64,000 nucleotides of DNA from Shewanella sp. Arc9-LZ (GTDB lineage: Bacteria; Pseudomonadota; Gammaproteobacteria; Enterobacterales; Shewanellaceae). The translations under genes were made by a program, and so were the position numbers. Below the pieces are notes generated by a model. The model was not told the DNA's origin. It made no database searches and saw only the letters and a list, made by a program, of their open reading frames with translations. This document shows, in pieces, positions 32,967-43,473 of this stretch (positions within the stretch are counted from its first letter, which is position 1; each line of letters opens with the position of its first letter). The DNA lies in NCBI RefSeq assembly GCF_010092445.1, contig NZ_CP048031.1, positions 2,232,001-2,296,000 of the forward strand. Reading direction: 5' to 3'.

Positions 32967-35900
32967 TATTAACTGACTTATCGGTTAAACGGCCTGTTTT
33001 TGCATCTGTTATTAGTATCTTATTGATTGTTTTAGGCTTGGTATCATTCGATAAATTACCCTTGCGGGAATATCCAAATATCGATCCGCCAATTGTGTCG
33101 GTCGAGACCAGTTACCGTGGCGCCAGTGCTTCTGTGGTTGAAAGTCGAATCACTCAACTTATCGAAGATAGGATAAGTGGTGTTGAAGGCATCCGTCATA
33201 TAAGTTCGTCAAGCAGTGATGGCCGTTCAAGCGTTACCATTGAATTTGATATTAATCGAGATATCGAAGCCGCGACCAATGATGTTCGTGATCGTATTTC
33301 AGGTTTATTAGAACAGCTTCCTGAAGAAGCTGATGCTCCCTCAATTTACAAAGCTAACGGCAGTGATGAAGTCATTATGTGGCTCAATTTGGTGTCCGAC
33401 CAAATGGATATCTTGCAGCTGACTGATTACGCAAATCGTTATTTAGTGGATAGATTTTCAGTTATCGATGGCGTGTCAACGTTACGTTTAGGTGGCGGCA
33501 AAGTGTATGCGCTGCGAATTTGGATCGATCGCCAAGCATTAGCATCGCGCAACCTAACGGTATCTGATGTCGAAGCTGCATTACGTTCTGAAAACGTTGA
33601 GTTACCAGCGGGTTCTATTGAATCCAAAGAACGTCATTTTACCGTGCGTCTGGACAGGGTATTTAAAACGGCGGAAGATTTTTCTAACTTGGTGATCATG
33701 CAGGGCGATGATGGTTATTTAGTTAAATTAAGCGATGTTGCCAAGGTAGAAATCGGCTCCGAGGAAGAGCGGATTATTTTCCGAGGTAACAAAGAGGCAA
33801 TGATTGGTTTAGGGGTCAGTAAGCAATCTACCGCTAACACCCTTGAAGTGGCACGCGCTGCTAATGCGTTGGTAGACAAACTTAACCCCACATTGCCAGC
33901 AGGCATGGAGATTAAACGCTCATACGACAGCTCGGTGTTTATTGAAGCTTCTATTGATGAGGTTTATCAAACACTGTTTATCGCCATGGTGTTAGTGATT
34001 ATTGTTATTTACTTGTTTTTAGGCTCGGTGAGGGCGATGTTAATTCCAGCCATCACTGTGCCCGTATCCTTAATGGGGACGTTTATAGTGCTATATGCAC
34101 TAGGGTATACCATCAACTTACTGACCCTATTAGCGATGATCCTGGCGATTGGTATGGTGGTTGATGATGCCATTGTGATGTTAGAGAATATTCATCGACG
34201 GATTGAAGAAGGTGATTCTCCGCTTAAAGCAGCCTTTCTAGGTGCGCGTGAAGTGGGTTTTGCCATCGTGGCAACGACTTTGGTACTGGTAGCTGTATTT
34301 ATGCCTATTACCTTCTTAGAGGGCGATTTAGGCAAGCTGTTTAAAGAATTTGCTGTCACCATGAGTGCGGCTGTGATTTTTTCCAGTATTGTGGCGTTAA
34401 CATTAAGTCCGATGATGTGCTCAAAGTTATTAAAGCCTGCAACACAAGATCCTTGGCTGGTTAAACAAATCGATAAAATGATGAGCAAGATATCGGGCTG
34501 GTATTTGATAAGCTTGCAAGCAGGGGTTAAGCGACCTGTATTAGTGTCATTAATCGTATTAATCTCGTTTGCATTAAGTGGTTTTTTATTGAATAAAATT
34601 CCTCAAGAATTTGCTCCACAAGAAGACCGTGGCTCGATGTTTTTAATGGTCAATGGACCTCAAGGTGCCAGCTTTGAATACATCGAAAAATACATGGATG
34701 AAGTTGAAGGCCGCTTAATGCCTTTGGTTGAAAGTGGCGATATTAAGCGCTTATTGATCCGCGCTCCTCGTGGCTTTGGCACCGCATCAGACTTTTCTAA
34801 CGGTATGGCTATTATCGTTTTGGAAGATTGGGCTGAACGTCGCAGTGCCAATGAAATTATTGTCGATATCCGTAATCGTCTATCAGATTTAGCCGGTATT
34901 CGTGCATTCCCGATAATGCGCCAAGCCTTTGGTCGCGGTGTGGGTAAACCAGTGCAGTTTGTGATTGGTGGCCCAAGCTACGAAGAACTGGCTGATTGGC
35001 GTGACATTATGCTCGAGAAAGCCAAAGAAAATCATAAACTCATTGGTTTAGATCACGATTACCAAGAAACCAAGCCTCAGTTAAGAGTGGTGATTGACCG
35101 TGAACGTGCAGCAGATTTAGGGGTATCAATTGCGCATATTGGCCGAACATTAGAGTCGATGCTTGGATCGCGCTTGGTGACAACCTTTATGCGCGATGGT
35201 GAAGAGTATGATGTGATTGTCGAAGGTAATCGTGACAATCAAAGTACTGCTACGGATATGCAGAATCTTTACGTTCGTTCGGATCGTTCGCAAGAACTGA
35301 TCCCGTTATCGAACTTAGTCTCGATTGAAGAGTTTGCCGATGCCAGCTCGTTAAATCGTTACAATCGTATGCGTGCTATTACCTTAGAGGCCAATTTGGC
35401 CGATGATTATACTCTGGGTGAAGCGTTAGATTATCTCAATGATCTTGCTACAACTTATTTGCCTGCAGAAGCGGTGATAAGTTATAAAGGGCCATCGTTA
35501 GATTACCAAGAGTCGGGTAACTCGATGAACTTTGTGTTCTTACTCGCATTAGGTATTGTATTTTTAGTGCTTGCAGCTCAGTTTGAAAGCTATATTCATC
35601 CTATGGTGATCATGTTAACCGTTCCGTTAGCAACGTTAGGGGCGTTAATTGGGTTATGGTTTACCGGCCAGAGTATTAATATTTACAGTCAAATTGGCAT
35701 TATCATGCTGGTTGGTTTGGCGGCTAAAAACGGTATTTTAATCGTTGAGTTTGCCAATCAATTACGAGACCGTGGTGTTGAATTTCAACAAGCAATTTTG
35801 CAGGCTTCGACTCAACGATTACGACCTATTCTAATGACCGGTATTACGACTGCGGCAGGGGCTATTCCATTAGTGTTATCCAGTGGTGCAGGGGCTGAAA

Positions 35901-36058
35901 CTCGTTTTGTTATTGGAGTCGTGGTGTTATCAGGCATTTTACTGGCAACCTTCTTTACCTTAATCGTTATTCCTGTTGCTTATAGCTTGTTTGCTCGTAA
36001 TAGTAGCTCACCAGAAGCGGTCGCTAAGCAGTTAGAGATAGAGTTAAAAGAAGGCTAA
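32963..36058 (+). CDS. RND multidrug efflux transporter, HAE1 type
   Basis: This 1031-residue inner-membrane pump has the 12-helix RND layout with two large periplasmic loops. Typical segments are LSVKRPVFASVISILLIVLG at the start, PNIDPPIVSVETSYRGASA, GMVVDDAIVMLENIHRRIEEG carrying the proton-relay aspartates, and FALSGFLLNKIPQEFAPQED. GLAAKNGILIVEFANQLRDRG lies near the end. It exports hydrophobic compounds with proton influx; substrates are not predictable. It overlaps the adaptor gene by 4 bp and is followed by a terminator. Confidence 0.94.
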   Translation: MILTDLSVKRPVFASVISILLIVLGLVSFDKLPLREYPNIDPPIVSVETSYRGASASVVESRITQLIEDRISGVEGIRHISSSSSDGRSSVTIEFDINRDIEAATNDVRDRISGLLEQLPEEADAPSIYKANGSDEVIMWLNLVSDQMDILQLTDYANRYLVDRFSVIDGVSTLRLGGGKVYALRIWIDRQALASRNLTVSDVEAALRSENVELPAGSIESKERHFTVRLDRVFKTAEDFSNLVIMQGDDGYLVKLSDVAKVEIGSEEERIIFRGNKEAMIGLGVSKQSTANTLEVARAANALVDKLNPTLPAGMEIKRSYDSSVFIEASIDEVYQTLFIAMVLVIIVIYLFLGSVRAMLIPAITVPVSLMGTFIVLYALGYTINLLTLLAMILAIGMVVDDAIVMLENIHRRIEEGDSPLKAAFLGAREVGFAIVATTLVLVAVFMPITFLEGDLGKLFKEFAVTMSAAVIFSSIVALTLSPMMCSKLLKPATQDPWLVKQIDKMMSKISGWYLISLQAGVKRPVLVSLIVLISFALSGFLLNKIPQEFAPQEDRGSMFLMVNGPQGASFEYIEKYMDEVEGRLMPLVESGDIKRLLIRAPRGFGTASDFSNGMAIIVLEDWAERRSANEIIVDIRNRLSDLAGIRAFPIMRQAFGRGVGKPVQFVIGGPSYEELADWRDIMLEKAKENHKLIGLDHDYQETKPQLRVVIDRERAADLGVSIAHIGRTLESMLGSRLVTTFMRDGEEYDVIVEGNRDNQSTATDMQNLYVRSDRSQELIPLSNLVSIEEFADASSLNRYNRMRAITLEANLADDYTLGEALDYLNDLATTYLPAEAVISYKGPSLDYQESGNSMNFVFLLALGIVFLVLAAQFESYIHPMVIMLTVPLATLGALIGLWFTGQSINIYSQIGIIMLVGLAAKNGILIVEFANQLRDRGVEFQQAILQASTQRLRPILMTGITTAAGAIPLVLSSGAGAETRFVIGVVVLSGILLATFFTLIVIPVAYSLFARNSSSPEAVAKQLEIELKEG

Positions 36059-36125
36059 TCACGTTCAACATTGATTCGTTATCCTTGATTCGTAATCACT
36101 GATACAACCTGAAATCAGGATATAT

Positions 36126-36160
36126 AAAAAAGCCAGTCATTGAAGTGACTGGCTTTTTTG
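36126..36160 (+). terminator. Intrinsic terminator after the RND genes
   Basis: A 14-bp stem AAAAAAGCCAGTCA/TGACTGGCTTTTTT with a 6-nt loop. The A-run on the left side means that it could also act on the minus strand for the thioesterase gene. Confidence 0.9.
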
Positions 36161-36326
36161 TTTCAATTATTTACGAGGAGCAAACTTGGCTTTATCGAGG
36201 CATTTAAACTGAAAACGGAATGGTAGCGCTGGAGTTAATTACTAATGGAATACGTATTATTATGCCGTTTCATCTAGCAGTGCAAAGTTCAAAGTTCAAA
36301 GTGCAAAGTACCGTTTAGCCAACTAC

Positions 36327-36755
36327 CTAAGGGCGCAGAATAAGGCAGGTCGCTGTAGCGGTAGCGAGTAACTTACCTGCTTCAGTGGTTAAAGTGCCTT
36401 CAGATATGCCTAACGATTTTGATAAGTTCATTAAGCTCCCTTTGGCGATCAATCGCTGGTTTTGTGGCACAGGCCGAACCATTTTAATGTTCAAATCAAT
36501 GGTTGAATAACTGACACCTGCTGGGAGTGATGAATGAACCGCGCAGGCTGTTACTGTGTCCATGACTGTCGCTGCAAAGCCACCGTGTACGCCGCCCATC
36601 GGGTTTAAATGACGATCATCTGCATGGGCTTCAAACGTTACTGCGCCTTCACTGACCTCGATAGCTTTCATCGGTATGGTTTGCGTTATTGACGGGGCAG
36701 GTATGTCGCCATTAAGCATGGCTTGCATCAGTTGTAATCCGGTGAGTTGTTTCAT
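36327..36755 (-). CDS. PaaI family hot-dog thioesterase
   Basis: This 142-residue hot-dog fold protein resembles PaaI/YdiI-type acyl-CoA thioesterases. The family motif is HLNPMGGVHGGFAATVMDTVTACAV, with GGVHGG and a catalytic acidic residue in VMDT. It probably hydrolyses an aromatic or medium-chain acyl-CoA in the cytoplasm. It lies downstream of fadE on the same strand, separated by a terminator, so it is a separate unit. A triple AAAGTTC/AAAGTGC repeat lies just beyond the stop codon, at about 36287-36310. Confidence 0.86.
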   Translation of the reverse strand: MKQLTGLQLMQAMLNGDIPAPSITQTIPMKAIEVSEGAVTFEAHADDRHLNPMGGVHGGFAATVMDTVTACAVHSSLPAGVSYSTIDLNIKMVRPVPQNQRLIAKGSLMNLSKSLGISEGTLTTEAGKLLATATATCLILRP

Positions 36756-36789
36756 TATTATCCTTGAGCGATAGCATCAATTTTTAGCG

Positions 36790-36831
36790 ATAAAAAAGGG
36801 TAAAGCTTGCGCTTTACCCTTTTTATTTTAG
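36790..36831 (-). terminator. Terminator after fadE (minus strand)
   Basis: A 12-bp stem AAAGGGTAAAGC/GCTTTACCCTTT with loop TTGC is followed on the minus strand by a six-T run. Confidence 0.88.
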
Positions 36832-36846
36832 GTTTTAACCTAGCAG

Positions 36847-39294
36847 CTAGGCTGCTTTTTCTTGCTTAGCTTTAGGTGCTAGTTGCGCACGAAGCTCATC
36901 GGTATCGAAATCATCAACGTTAATTGATTTTAAGCGACCAATTTCAGCTCGTTCAAGTAAAGCGATTTCGCTGTCGCTTAACACACCAAGCGCTTTACCT
37001 TCAGCAGCAACTTTATCTAACCACATAAATGGCAGACGCTTACCCGCAGCTTTACAGACTTTGTCGTACAGTGGCTCTGCGGCAAGGATATCTTTAAACG
37101 TTTGTTCTTGGATACCTACAGCATTGAACTCAGATGCAGTCCAGAACTGGCCTTTACCTAAACGGTCACGACTAGCACAAGGAGTTTGCATTATCTTAGC
37201 CACTTTGTGATCTAATACATCACTAGGGCGCTTAATTGGACGACCGAATGGGAAGATAACGGCGCGAAGTGCAATGCCTAAACCCATTGGGAAGTTGTTC
37301 AGTAAGTCATCTAACGAATCTTGTAACTTGTACAACGAATCTTCAACAGCCCATTGAACTAAAGGTAAATCTTCAGTTAAACGACCATCATCTTCATAAC
37401 GTTTTAGCGTTGCAGAAGTCAGGTATAGCTGGCTCAATAAATCACCTAAACGAGCAGAAATACGTTCTTTACGTTTTAGGTTTCCACCCAGTGTAGCCAT
37501 CGCTAAGTCAGATAATAATGCTAAGTTAGCACTGAAACGGTTCATCTGTTGATAGTAACGCTTGGTTTTATCTGAGTAAGGGCTATTCGAGAAACGAGAT
37601 GAGGTTATGCCCATCCAGAAGCTACGAATGAAGTTAGACGTTGCAAAGCCAATATGACCAAAGATAGCCGCGTCGAAGTTAGCTAAACCACGATTTGCAT
37701 CAGTATCAAAAGCTGACTCCATTTCGGCCAATACATACGGATGACAGCGAATTGCGCCTTGTCCATAAATGATCATTGAGCGAGTTAGAATATTTGCACC
37801 TTCTACAGTAATCGCAATCGGTGCAGCTTGATAGCCACGGCCTAAGTAGTTATTCGGCCCTAGACACACACCTTTACCACCGTGTATGTCCATTGCATCA
37901 ATGATACATTTTTGCATTCTATCGGTTAAATGGAATTTAACGATAGCTGAAACAACCGATGGCTTTTCGCCTAAATCGATAGCAGTAGTGGTTAATGTTG
38001 CCACTGCATCCATAAGGTAAGCATTACCGCCTATACGTGCCATTGGCTCTTCGATGCCTTCTAACTTACCGATAGGTAATTTAAATTGACGACGAATACG
38101 TGCATAAGCACCCGTAGCAACAGCGGCAGTTTTAACGCCACCAGCTGAGTTTGACGGTAAGGTAATACCACGACCTACAGATAGACACTCAACCAACATT
38201 CTCCAACCTTGGCCTGCCATTTCTGGGCCACCAATAATGAAGCTTAGTGGTACGAACACTTCGTTACCGCGTGTTGGACCATTTTGGAACATACAGTTCA
38301 ATGGGAAATGACGACGTCCGGTTTCAACACCTGGAATGTCAGTAGGGATAAGTGCACAAGTAATGCCTAGTTCTTCTTTATCACCTAATAAGTGATCAGG
38401 GTCGCGTAGTTTAAACGCTAGACCAAGTACAGTAGCAACAGGTGCTAAAGTAATGTAGCGCTTGTTCCACGTTAGCTTCATACCAAGAACTTCTTCGCCT
38501 TGGAATTCACCTTTACATACCACGCCGAAATCTGGGATTGAGCCAGCATCACTGCCTGCTTCAGGGCTAGTGAGTGCAAAACATGGCACTTCTAAACCTT
38601 GAGCTAAACGGGGTAGATAATGATCTTGCTGCTCTTTAGTACCATAGTGCTGTAATAACTCACCAGGGCCTAACGAGTTAGGAACACCCACTGTTGAGGC
38701 AAGTTCGCTACTCACACCAGCAAGTTTTTGTAATACACAAGATTGAGCATAAGCAGAATATTCTAAACCGCCATACTTCTTCTTAATGATCATCGCGAAG
38801 AAACCGTTATCTTTTAAGAATTGCCATACATCTTGTGGCAAGTCACCTAGCACATGCGACACTTCGTGTTGATTGAGCATTTTACATACTTCTTCAACCG
38901 GTCCGTCTATGAATGCTTGCTCATCAGCAGTTAAACGCGCTTTAGGATAGTTGTGTAATTTGCTCCAGTTAGGGTTACCTGCAAATAAATCTGCTTCCCA
39001 CCACGTTGTACCTGCTTCAATGGCTTCTTTTTCAGTAGAAGACATCTCTGGCATGATACCGCGATACACTTTTATCAGTGGACGACTGATAAAATTCTGT
39101 CTGAATGATTTGATGTTTAGTGGCAGAGCAATGACAAGGAAAACAATCCATGTTATTACACTAATAATGTCCAAAGTGCTACCGACAACTAACACAATCG
39201 CCGCAGCAATTGTTGTAGATAATAACGATACCCGCAGGTATGCCATGGCGCCGAGCACAAAGATCATCGCGATGATCCAAAGTAGGGTGGTCAA
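36847..39294 (-). CDS. fadE: Acyl-CoA dehydrogenase FadE
   Basis: This 815-residue membrane-anchored acyl-CoA dehydrogenase matches E. coli FadE (814 residues). Two to three N-terminal hydrophobic segments lead into the dehydrogenase domain with [38 protein letters not shown] and [17 protein letters not shown]-terminal FadE-specific region (DUF1974) follows. It oxidises fatty acyl-CoA to enoyl-CoA in β-oxidation. The start is TTG at 39294 with AAGGAG seven bases upstream. A PsrA-type palindrome lies about 135 bp upstream, which links it to the PsrA regulator at 55.6 kb. Confidence 0.94.
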   Translation of the reverse strand: MTTLLWIIAMIFVLGAMAYLRVSLLSTTIAAAIVLVVGSTLDIISVITWIVFLVIALPLNIKSFRQNFISRPLIKVYRGIMPEMSSTEKEAIEAGTTWWEADLFAGNPNWSKLHNYPKARLTADEQAFIDGPVEEVCKMLNQHEVSHVLGDLPQDVWQFLKDNGFFAMIIKKKYGGLEYSAYAQSCVLQKLAGVSSELASTVGVPNSLGPGELLQHYGTKEQQDHYLPRLAQGLEVPCFALTSPEAGSDAGSIPDFGVVCKGEFQGEEVLGMKLTWNKRYITLAPVATVLGLAFKLRDPDHLLGDKEELGITCALIPTDIPGVETGRRHFPLNCMFQNGPTRGNEVFVPLSFIIGGPEMAGQGWRMLVECLSVGRGITLPSNSAGGVKTAAVATGAYARIRRQFKLPIGKLEGIEEPMARIGGNAYLMDAVATLTTTAIDLGEKPSVVSAIVKFHLTDRMQKCIIDAMDIHGGKGVCLGPNNYLGRGYQAAPIAITVEGANILTRSMIIYGQGAIRCHPYVLAEMESAFDTDANRGLANFDAAIFGHIGFATSNFIRSFWMGITSSRFSNSPYSDKTKRYYQQMNRFSANLALLSDLAMATLGGNLKRKERISARLGDLLSQLYLTSATLKRYEDDGRLTEDLPLVQWAVEDSLYKLQDSLDDLLNNFPMGLGIALRAVIFPFGRPIKRPSDVLDHKVAKIMQTPCASRDRLGKGQFWTASEFNAVGIQEQTFKDILAAEPLYDKVCKAAGKRLPFMWLDKVAAEGKALGVLSDSEIALLERAEIGRLKSINVDDFDTDELRAQLAPKAKQEKAA

Positions 39295-39427
39295 TGTACT
39301 TCTCCTTAAAGCTATTTATGTAGACAAAATAGCTTATTTATTATTGATCTCATTCACAAGAATGAACGTGGTCAGACCTGTGTCACGTAAAAGTTAACCT
39401 TATGGGGCCTCGAATACAAGTGTTTTT

Positions 39428-39441
39428 CAAACAATTGTTTA
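39428..39441. promoter_or_regulatory. PsrA-like operator upstream of fadE
   Basis: CAAACAATTGTTTA matches the PsrA pattern AAAC-N4-GTTT and lies between fadE and the divergent amidotransferase gene. The same pattern occurs before psrA (55593-55604). Confidence 0.6.
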
Positions 39442-39542
39442 AATATTTGTGTGTCTGAAATGTTCCACTCAATTAGCTTAGTAGTTACAATACGTTCTTC
39501 AAAAGTGTTTAGCTCAATATAGCAACATAAAAGGCAAGGCTA

Positions 39543-40319
39543 ATGTGTGAATTACTGGCGATGAGTGCCAATGTGCCAACGGATATTGTTTTTAGTTTTA
39601 CCGGCTTAGCTGAACGCGGTGGCGTTACTGGTCCTCATGTTGATGGCTGGGGAATTACTTTCTATGAAGGTAAAGGTAACCGTACTTTTAAAGATGCTTG
39701 TCCTAGCAGTAAGTCACATATTGCCGAACTTATTAAGTCATATCCGATTAAAAGTGAAATCGTGATAAGTCATATTCGCCAAGCTAATCGAGGTTGTGTG
39801 TCCTTGGTCAATACTCACCCATTTAGTCGTGAGCTATGGGGCCGTTATTGGACTTATGCGCACAATGGCCAATTAACCGATTATCAATCCACTTTTTCAG
39901 TGTCACGTTTTCAGCCTGTTGGCGATACTGACAGTGAACTGGCTTTTTGCTGGATATTGGAATCAGTGGTTAATAAGTTTGGAGAGTATGAACCTGAAAA
40001 CATGAATGAAGTGTTTCAGTATATAAGCCTGCTCGCAGATGAAATAAGACAATTAGGTGTGTTTAATATGTTGTTGAGCAATGGCATAGACTTAATGACC
40101 TATTGCACTAACAACCTATGTCACATCACTCGCCGTGCTCCATTTGGACAAGCTACCTTGATTGATACCAATGTAGTTATCGATTTTAGTCAAGAAACCA
40201 CGCCAAATGACGTGGTGACTGTGATTGCGACTAGACCATTAACCAATAATGAAAATTGGGTTGTTTTACAACCAGGTGAGTGGAAGTTATTCCGTAAAGG
40301 CGAGTTAATCAACAGCTAG
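39543..40319 (+). CDS. Class II glutamine amidotransferase (YafJ-like)
   Basis: This 258-residue protein is an N-terminal-nucleophile glutaminase domain protein. Its second residue C2 (MCELLAMS) would become the N-terminal nucleophile after Met removal. NRGCVSLVNTHPFSRELWGR and WTYAHNGQL carry the conserved glutaminase residues, with GDTDSELAF later. There is no second catalytic domain. YafJ-type proteins have no proven reaction. It is divergent from fadE and converges with the DUF3108 gene, overlapping it by 15 bp. Confidence 0.86.
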   Translation: MCELLAMSANVPTDIVFSFTGLAERGGVTGPHVDGWGITFYEGKGNRTFKDACPSSKSHIAELIKSYPIKSEIVISHIRQANRGCVSLVNTHPFSRELWGRYWTYAHNGQLTDYQSTFSVSRFQPVGDTDSELAFCWILESVVNKFGEYEPENMNEVFQYISLLADEIRQLGVFNMLLSNGIDLMTYCTNNLCHITRRAPFGQATLIDTNVVIDFSQETTPNDVVTVIATRPLTNNENWVVLQPGEWKLFRKGELINS

Positions 40320-41297
40320 CTGTTTTATTTCATCTAATTCAGACTCACTAATGCCAGCGTCATTTTCAGCTTCAGAGACTAGTTCATCCACAGTAGTTGA
40401 AGCTTCAGGCTTAGGACCGTCGATGACGACGGGCGTCATGGGAGGCAATGGTTTTTCGAATTGGTAGCTGGCTAGCTGAATATCGAGCTGTTTGCTGCCT
40501 TTTGAAAAGTGGCTTAAACGAACGGGTAGGTAAGCTAAATCAGGCGCCATCCAGAAAAATGTTTGTCTTTTGGTACTGTCACGCACCACTTCAACTTTGA
40601 CGGTATCGTAAGTACCACTTTTTATGGTGACTTTTTCTTTGCCTATGACTCTAAATTGATAGTCATCGACTTCTTTTTCTTTAACCATTTTATAATCTAA
40701 TGGTCGTATGTTGGCTGCGAGATCCATTCTGAATTGTAATTGAACCATTAACGGATCAAACACCTTTTCTTCATATGGTAGCTTTAATGCTTCTTGCTTA
40801 TAAATGGTATGAATAAATTTCTGTGCTTTAGCAAAAGCAGTCTGTTCAGTGTAATCACTGCCAGTACCAGTGCGTTCTTGTATGTATCGAAATGGCACTA
40901 ATTTACCATTTTCAAGGGTGAATTCGCTGGTAAGATGACGTTGATCAGACAGCATTAATAAACTGACATCGCTGTCGAAATGATAGCTGTAAAAACCGCT
41001 GTCGGTAGCGGGTAAACGATAATTTGCTTCACCTAGTTCGAAGCTGCCATAAAACACATTATATTTAGCACTGTGGGCTGTTAATGGCGATAAGATAGCA
41101 GCTTGTTGGATTGCATCTAATGAAGCCGGGACATTAATTTGCTCGAGTTTTTCTGCAATCACAGCCGTTTCTGACACAGCCAATTTAGCCGTAGACTCAG
41201 TATCTGCAGTGAGTTGTTGAATGTCAGTTGCCTGTGCGAAAAACACCGGACAGGTGGACAACATCAGAGTGAATAAGCGAGTTAATTTATTGACCAA
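40305..41297 (-). CDS. DUF3108 domain secreted protein
   Basis: This 330-residue protein has a signal peptide (LTRLFTLMLSTCPVFFAQA) and a DUF3108 domain (about 75-285). The opening is HSAKYNVFYGSFELGEANYR, followed by a β-rich stretch with SDVSLLMLSDQRHLTSEFTL and an end section with TFFWMAPDLAYLPVRLSHFS. DUF3108 folds into a periplasmic β-barrel-like shape of unknown role. A Glu/Asp-rich tail ends the protein. It overlaps the end of the amidotransferase gene tail to tail. Confidence 0.84.
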   Translation of the reverse strand: MVNKLTRLFTLMLSTCPVFFAQATDIQQLTADTESTAKLAVSETAVIAEKLEQINVPASLDAIQQAAILSPLTAHSAKYNVFYGSFELGEANYRLPATDSGFYSYHFDSDVSLLMLSDQRHLTSEFTLENGKLVPFRYIQERTGTGSDYTEQTAFAKAQKFIHTIYKQEALKLPYEEKVFDPLMVQLQFRMDLAANIRPLDYKMVKEKEVDDYQFRVIGKEKVTIKSGTYDTVKVEVVRDSTKRQTFFWMAPDLAYLPVRLSHFSKGSKQLDIQLASYQFEKPLPPMTPVVIDGPKPEASTTVDELVSEAENDAGISESELDEIKQLAVD

Positions 41298-41339
41298 TGT
41301 ATAATTACCTTAAAGTTTAGAATTCTGAATAAGCTAAGA

Positions 41340-41684
41340 TTAAAATGGTAATGTCATTACCAGGGTGGCTAGATCGGGTTTCCATTGATATTGAGACAAC
41401 GAAACCTTGCCTATGTTCACTGTGATACCTTCTAATCTTAATAATTCTTGCTGTGTTTGAAAAGGTTCGGTATTTTTTGCAAAGGAAATCTTACCTTGAC
41501 TATTGATAACCCTATGCCATGGGAGCCCAAGTGTTTCAGGCGCTAATTTCAATGCTCTAGAGACATAACGTGCTCGACCAGGTAACCCTGCTAAATCAGC
41601 AACAATTCCATAAGGTAGCACAGTGCCTTGAGGGATAATATTTACAATAAACCATATTCGCTCCATTGGCGTCAGTTTAGTCAT
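41340..41684 (-). CDS. Alkyltransferase-like DNA repair protein (ATL, MGMT family)
   Basis: This 114-residue protein has the DNA-binding half of O6-methylguanine methyltransferases. The reactive-site motif reads LPWHRV (W56), with tryptophan where active enzymes have the alkyl-accepting cysteine (PCHR). It therefore cannot accept alkyl groups and belongs to the ATL proteins, which flag O6-alkylguanine for nucleotide excision repair. GLPGRARYVSRAL is the DNA-binding helix. It is downstream of the DUF3108 gene's direction partner on the same strand, 42 bp apart. Confidence 0.9.
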   Translation of the reverse strand: MTKLTPMERIWFIVNIIPQGTVLPYGIVADLAGLPGRARYVSRALKLAPETLGLPWHRVINSQGKISFAKNTEPFQTQQELLRLEGITVNIGKVSLSQYQWKPDLATLVMTLPF

Positions 41685-41800
41685 GTGCTCCCATATAACG
41701 TCTTCAAGCTGAGTTTAGTGGTGTATTAGCAACAGATAATAGAAAAATTGCGGCCATAGTACAACCGTAATTTTATGAGATATGATTTTACGTTTAACAG

Positions 41801-42484
41801 TTATAAAACGGTGAGATAAATACATAAAAAATGGCTGAATGCGCCACCAAGTACAAAAAAATGCCAAATGGCATGATTAAACGGAATGCGTTTTCCAACA
41901 TAAAAAATCACCCCTAGACTATAAAATAAACCGCCAGCAAGCAGTAAGCTTAAGCCTAAATCGCTCATGTGAGTTTTTAAATCGCCCATTACAGTGACGC
42001 ATAACCAACCCATTACTAAATAAAGCACTACGCTAAATGCTTTAAAGCGACCGATAAACAATGTTTTAAAGATAACCCCGCCCAAAGCTAAAGACCAAAT
42101 AGCAGTAAGTACCACCGTGGCTTGTGTGCTTTGTAAACTGATTAGCATCATTGGCGTGTATGTGCCGGCAATTAACGTGTAAATAGCACAGTGATCTGCC
42201 ATTTTATAGCGTTTACGCCACAGTGCACTTTTACTTGAGTGATATAATGTAGAGGCAAGAAACAATGCGATTATGCTAATGCCATAAATTGCCACACCAG
42301 TAATTTGCACTAAGGTTAAATGATCGGGGGCTTTTATCAGCATTAACATTAAGCCGATGATGCCAGCAATAACACCTAATGCATGTGAAAGGGCATTAGC
42401 TTTTTCTTCTGCTTGGCAGTAATCTGATCCGCTCGATACCGCAACTGTTTGCTGAGATGCCAAAGTGTTTGATAATGAATTCAT
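41801..42484 (-). CDS. Hemolysin III family (TrhA/YqfA) membrane protein
   Basis: This 227-residue protein has about seven membrane helices and matches the hemolysin III/YqfA/PAQR family. Typical motifs are EEKANALSHALGVIAGIIG near the start, ALFLASTLYHS, DHCAIYTLIAGTYTPMML and the C-terminal HAIWHFFVLGGAFSHFLC. Conserved histidines suggest a metal site as in adiponectin-receptor hydrolases. In E. coli TrhA is linked to membrane energetics; the role here is open. The N-terminal 35 residues are hydrophilic. Confidence 0.88.
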   Translation of the reverse strand: MNSLSNTLASQQTVAVSSGSDYCQAEEKANALSHALGVIAGIIGLMLMLIKAPDHLTLVQITGVAIYGISIIALFLASTLYHSSKSALWRKRYKMADHCAIYTLIAGTYTPMMLISLQSTQATVVLTAIWSLALGGVIFKTLFIGRFKAFSVVLYLVMGWLCVTVMGDLKTHMSDLGLSLLLAGGLFYSLGVIFYVGKRIPFNHAIWHFFVLGGAFSHFLCIYLTVL

Positions 42485-42739
42485 AATATCCTGTAAATCA
42501 CGCTGATTGGATTTTGAGCAAGGTTAGTCTATCAGCCTCAAAACCAAATAGCTATATTTAGGTGAACACGTGTAAGCTGAAAATATTGTTCACATTTGGG
42601 TTACTGATAATTTTATTTTAACGTTTGATTGGGTAAACGTTTATTAATCCTATTCAAACATTAACAGCACAAATAAGGTGCTACTCAATGACGTTGTTGA
42701 CGTTATACTTAGCCCATCATTCTTGGTGAATTAGTCTTT

Positions 42740-43396
42740 ATGTCTGAAAAAAAACCACAGTCCAGTTCGCTTCAATCTGCGATAACCAATAGCGCTGATC
42801 CACGTTGGGATAACAAACTATCACAGCAAGTTGATAGTGCGAGTATTGACAGTGCGAGTATTGAATTTGATAAAGGCGTGACACCTTTTGTTGAGACAGA
42901 AGATGAAGTGGTAGATGAAAAACAATTACAACATCATCAACAACAAGTCGCTGATGAAATTCAGTTGCAGTTAACTGGCGCGATGGGATCCGTATCAGAT
43001 AATAGTGAACTTTTATTGCAGCCCAATCAACCAATCATTAGTGGTAATGCTTGGCAACGTTTTGTGGTTTCAGTGAGTAACAGTCGTTACACCACATTGG
43101 TCGTGATTTTAATACATGTGTTCGTTATCACTATCGCGTTGATATTTGGCCGAGTTGATATCAGTGGTATGACAGAAGTCCCGGTGACTGATGAACAGAC
43201 AACAAAACCATTACCTCCGTTAAAAAGTTATCTTATTACTCAAGCTGAATACGATAAGTTAGTTGAACGAGCTCAATCAAATACAGCAATCCAAGATATT
43301 GAATCTGAATCAGAAAAAGTTCCTGAATCAGGGATGTCTAAGGAAATGGATGGGCCAGAGATTGAGTCTGAGTCAGCAGAGCCTATAATAAATTAA
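42740..43396 (+). CDS. Single-pass membrane protein of unknown function
   Basis: I do not recognise this 218-residue protein. The N-terminal 110 residues are cytoplasmic-looking, rich in Ser, Gln and Glu. One membrane helix follows (TLVVILIHVFVITIALIFG, about 115-133). The C-terminal 80 residues are acidic and Glu/Ser-rich, with a proline pair LPPLKSYLITQAEYDKLVE. With positive residues before the helix, the tail would lie in the periplasm. It is read from a start right after TCTTT without a strong ribosome site and is followed by a 13-bp hairpin. The neighbouring rhombosortase is convergent. Confidence 0.65.
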   Translation: MSEKKPQSSSLQSAITNSADPRWDNKLSQQVDSASIDSASIEFDKGVTPFVETEDEVVDEKQLQHHQQQVADEIQLQLTGAMGSVSDNSELLLQPNQPIISGNAWQRFVVSVSNSRYTTLVVILIHVFVITIALIFGRVDISGMTEVPVTDEQTTKPLPPLKSYLITQAEYDKLVERAQSNTAIQDIESESEKVPESGMSKEMDGPEIESESAEPIIN

Positions 43397-43427
43397 TTGC
43401 ACATACTGTTTGTCCAGTATGTGCAAT
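43396..43427. terminator. 13-bp perfect hairpin between convergent genes
   Basis: ATTGCACATACTG and CAGTATGTGCAAT pair perfectly around TTTGTC. There is no T-run on either side, so it is either a weak terminator or another structural element. Confidence 0.4.
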
Positions 43428-43473
43428 TAGTATGTGTAATCAGCGTTAAAATAAACACCGTTTGCGTGTAGCG

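Noticed and set aside
43396..43427. 13-bp hairpin as a certain rho-independent terminator
   Set aside because: There is no T-run on either strand, so it is listed only with low confidence.
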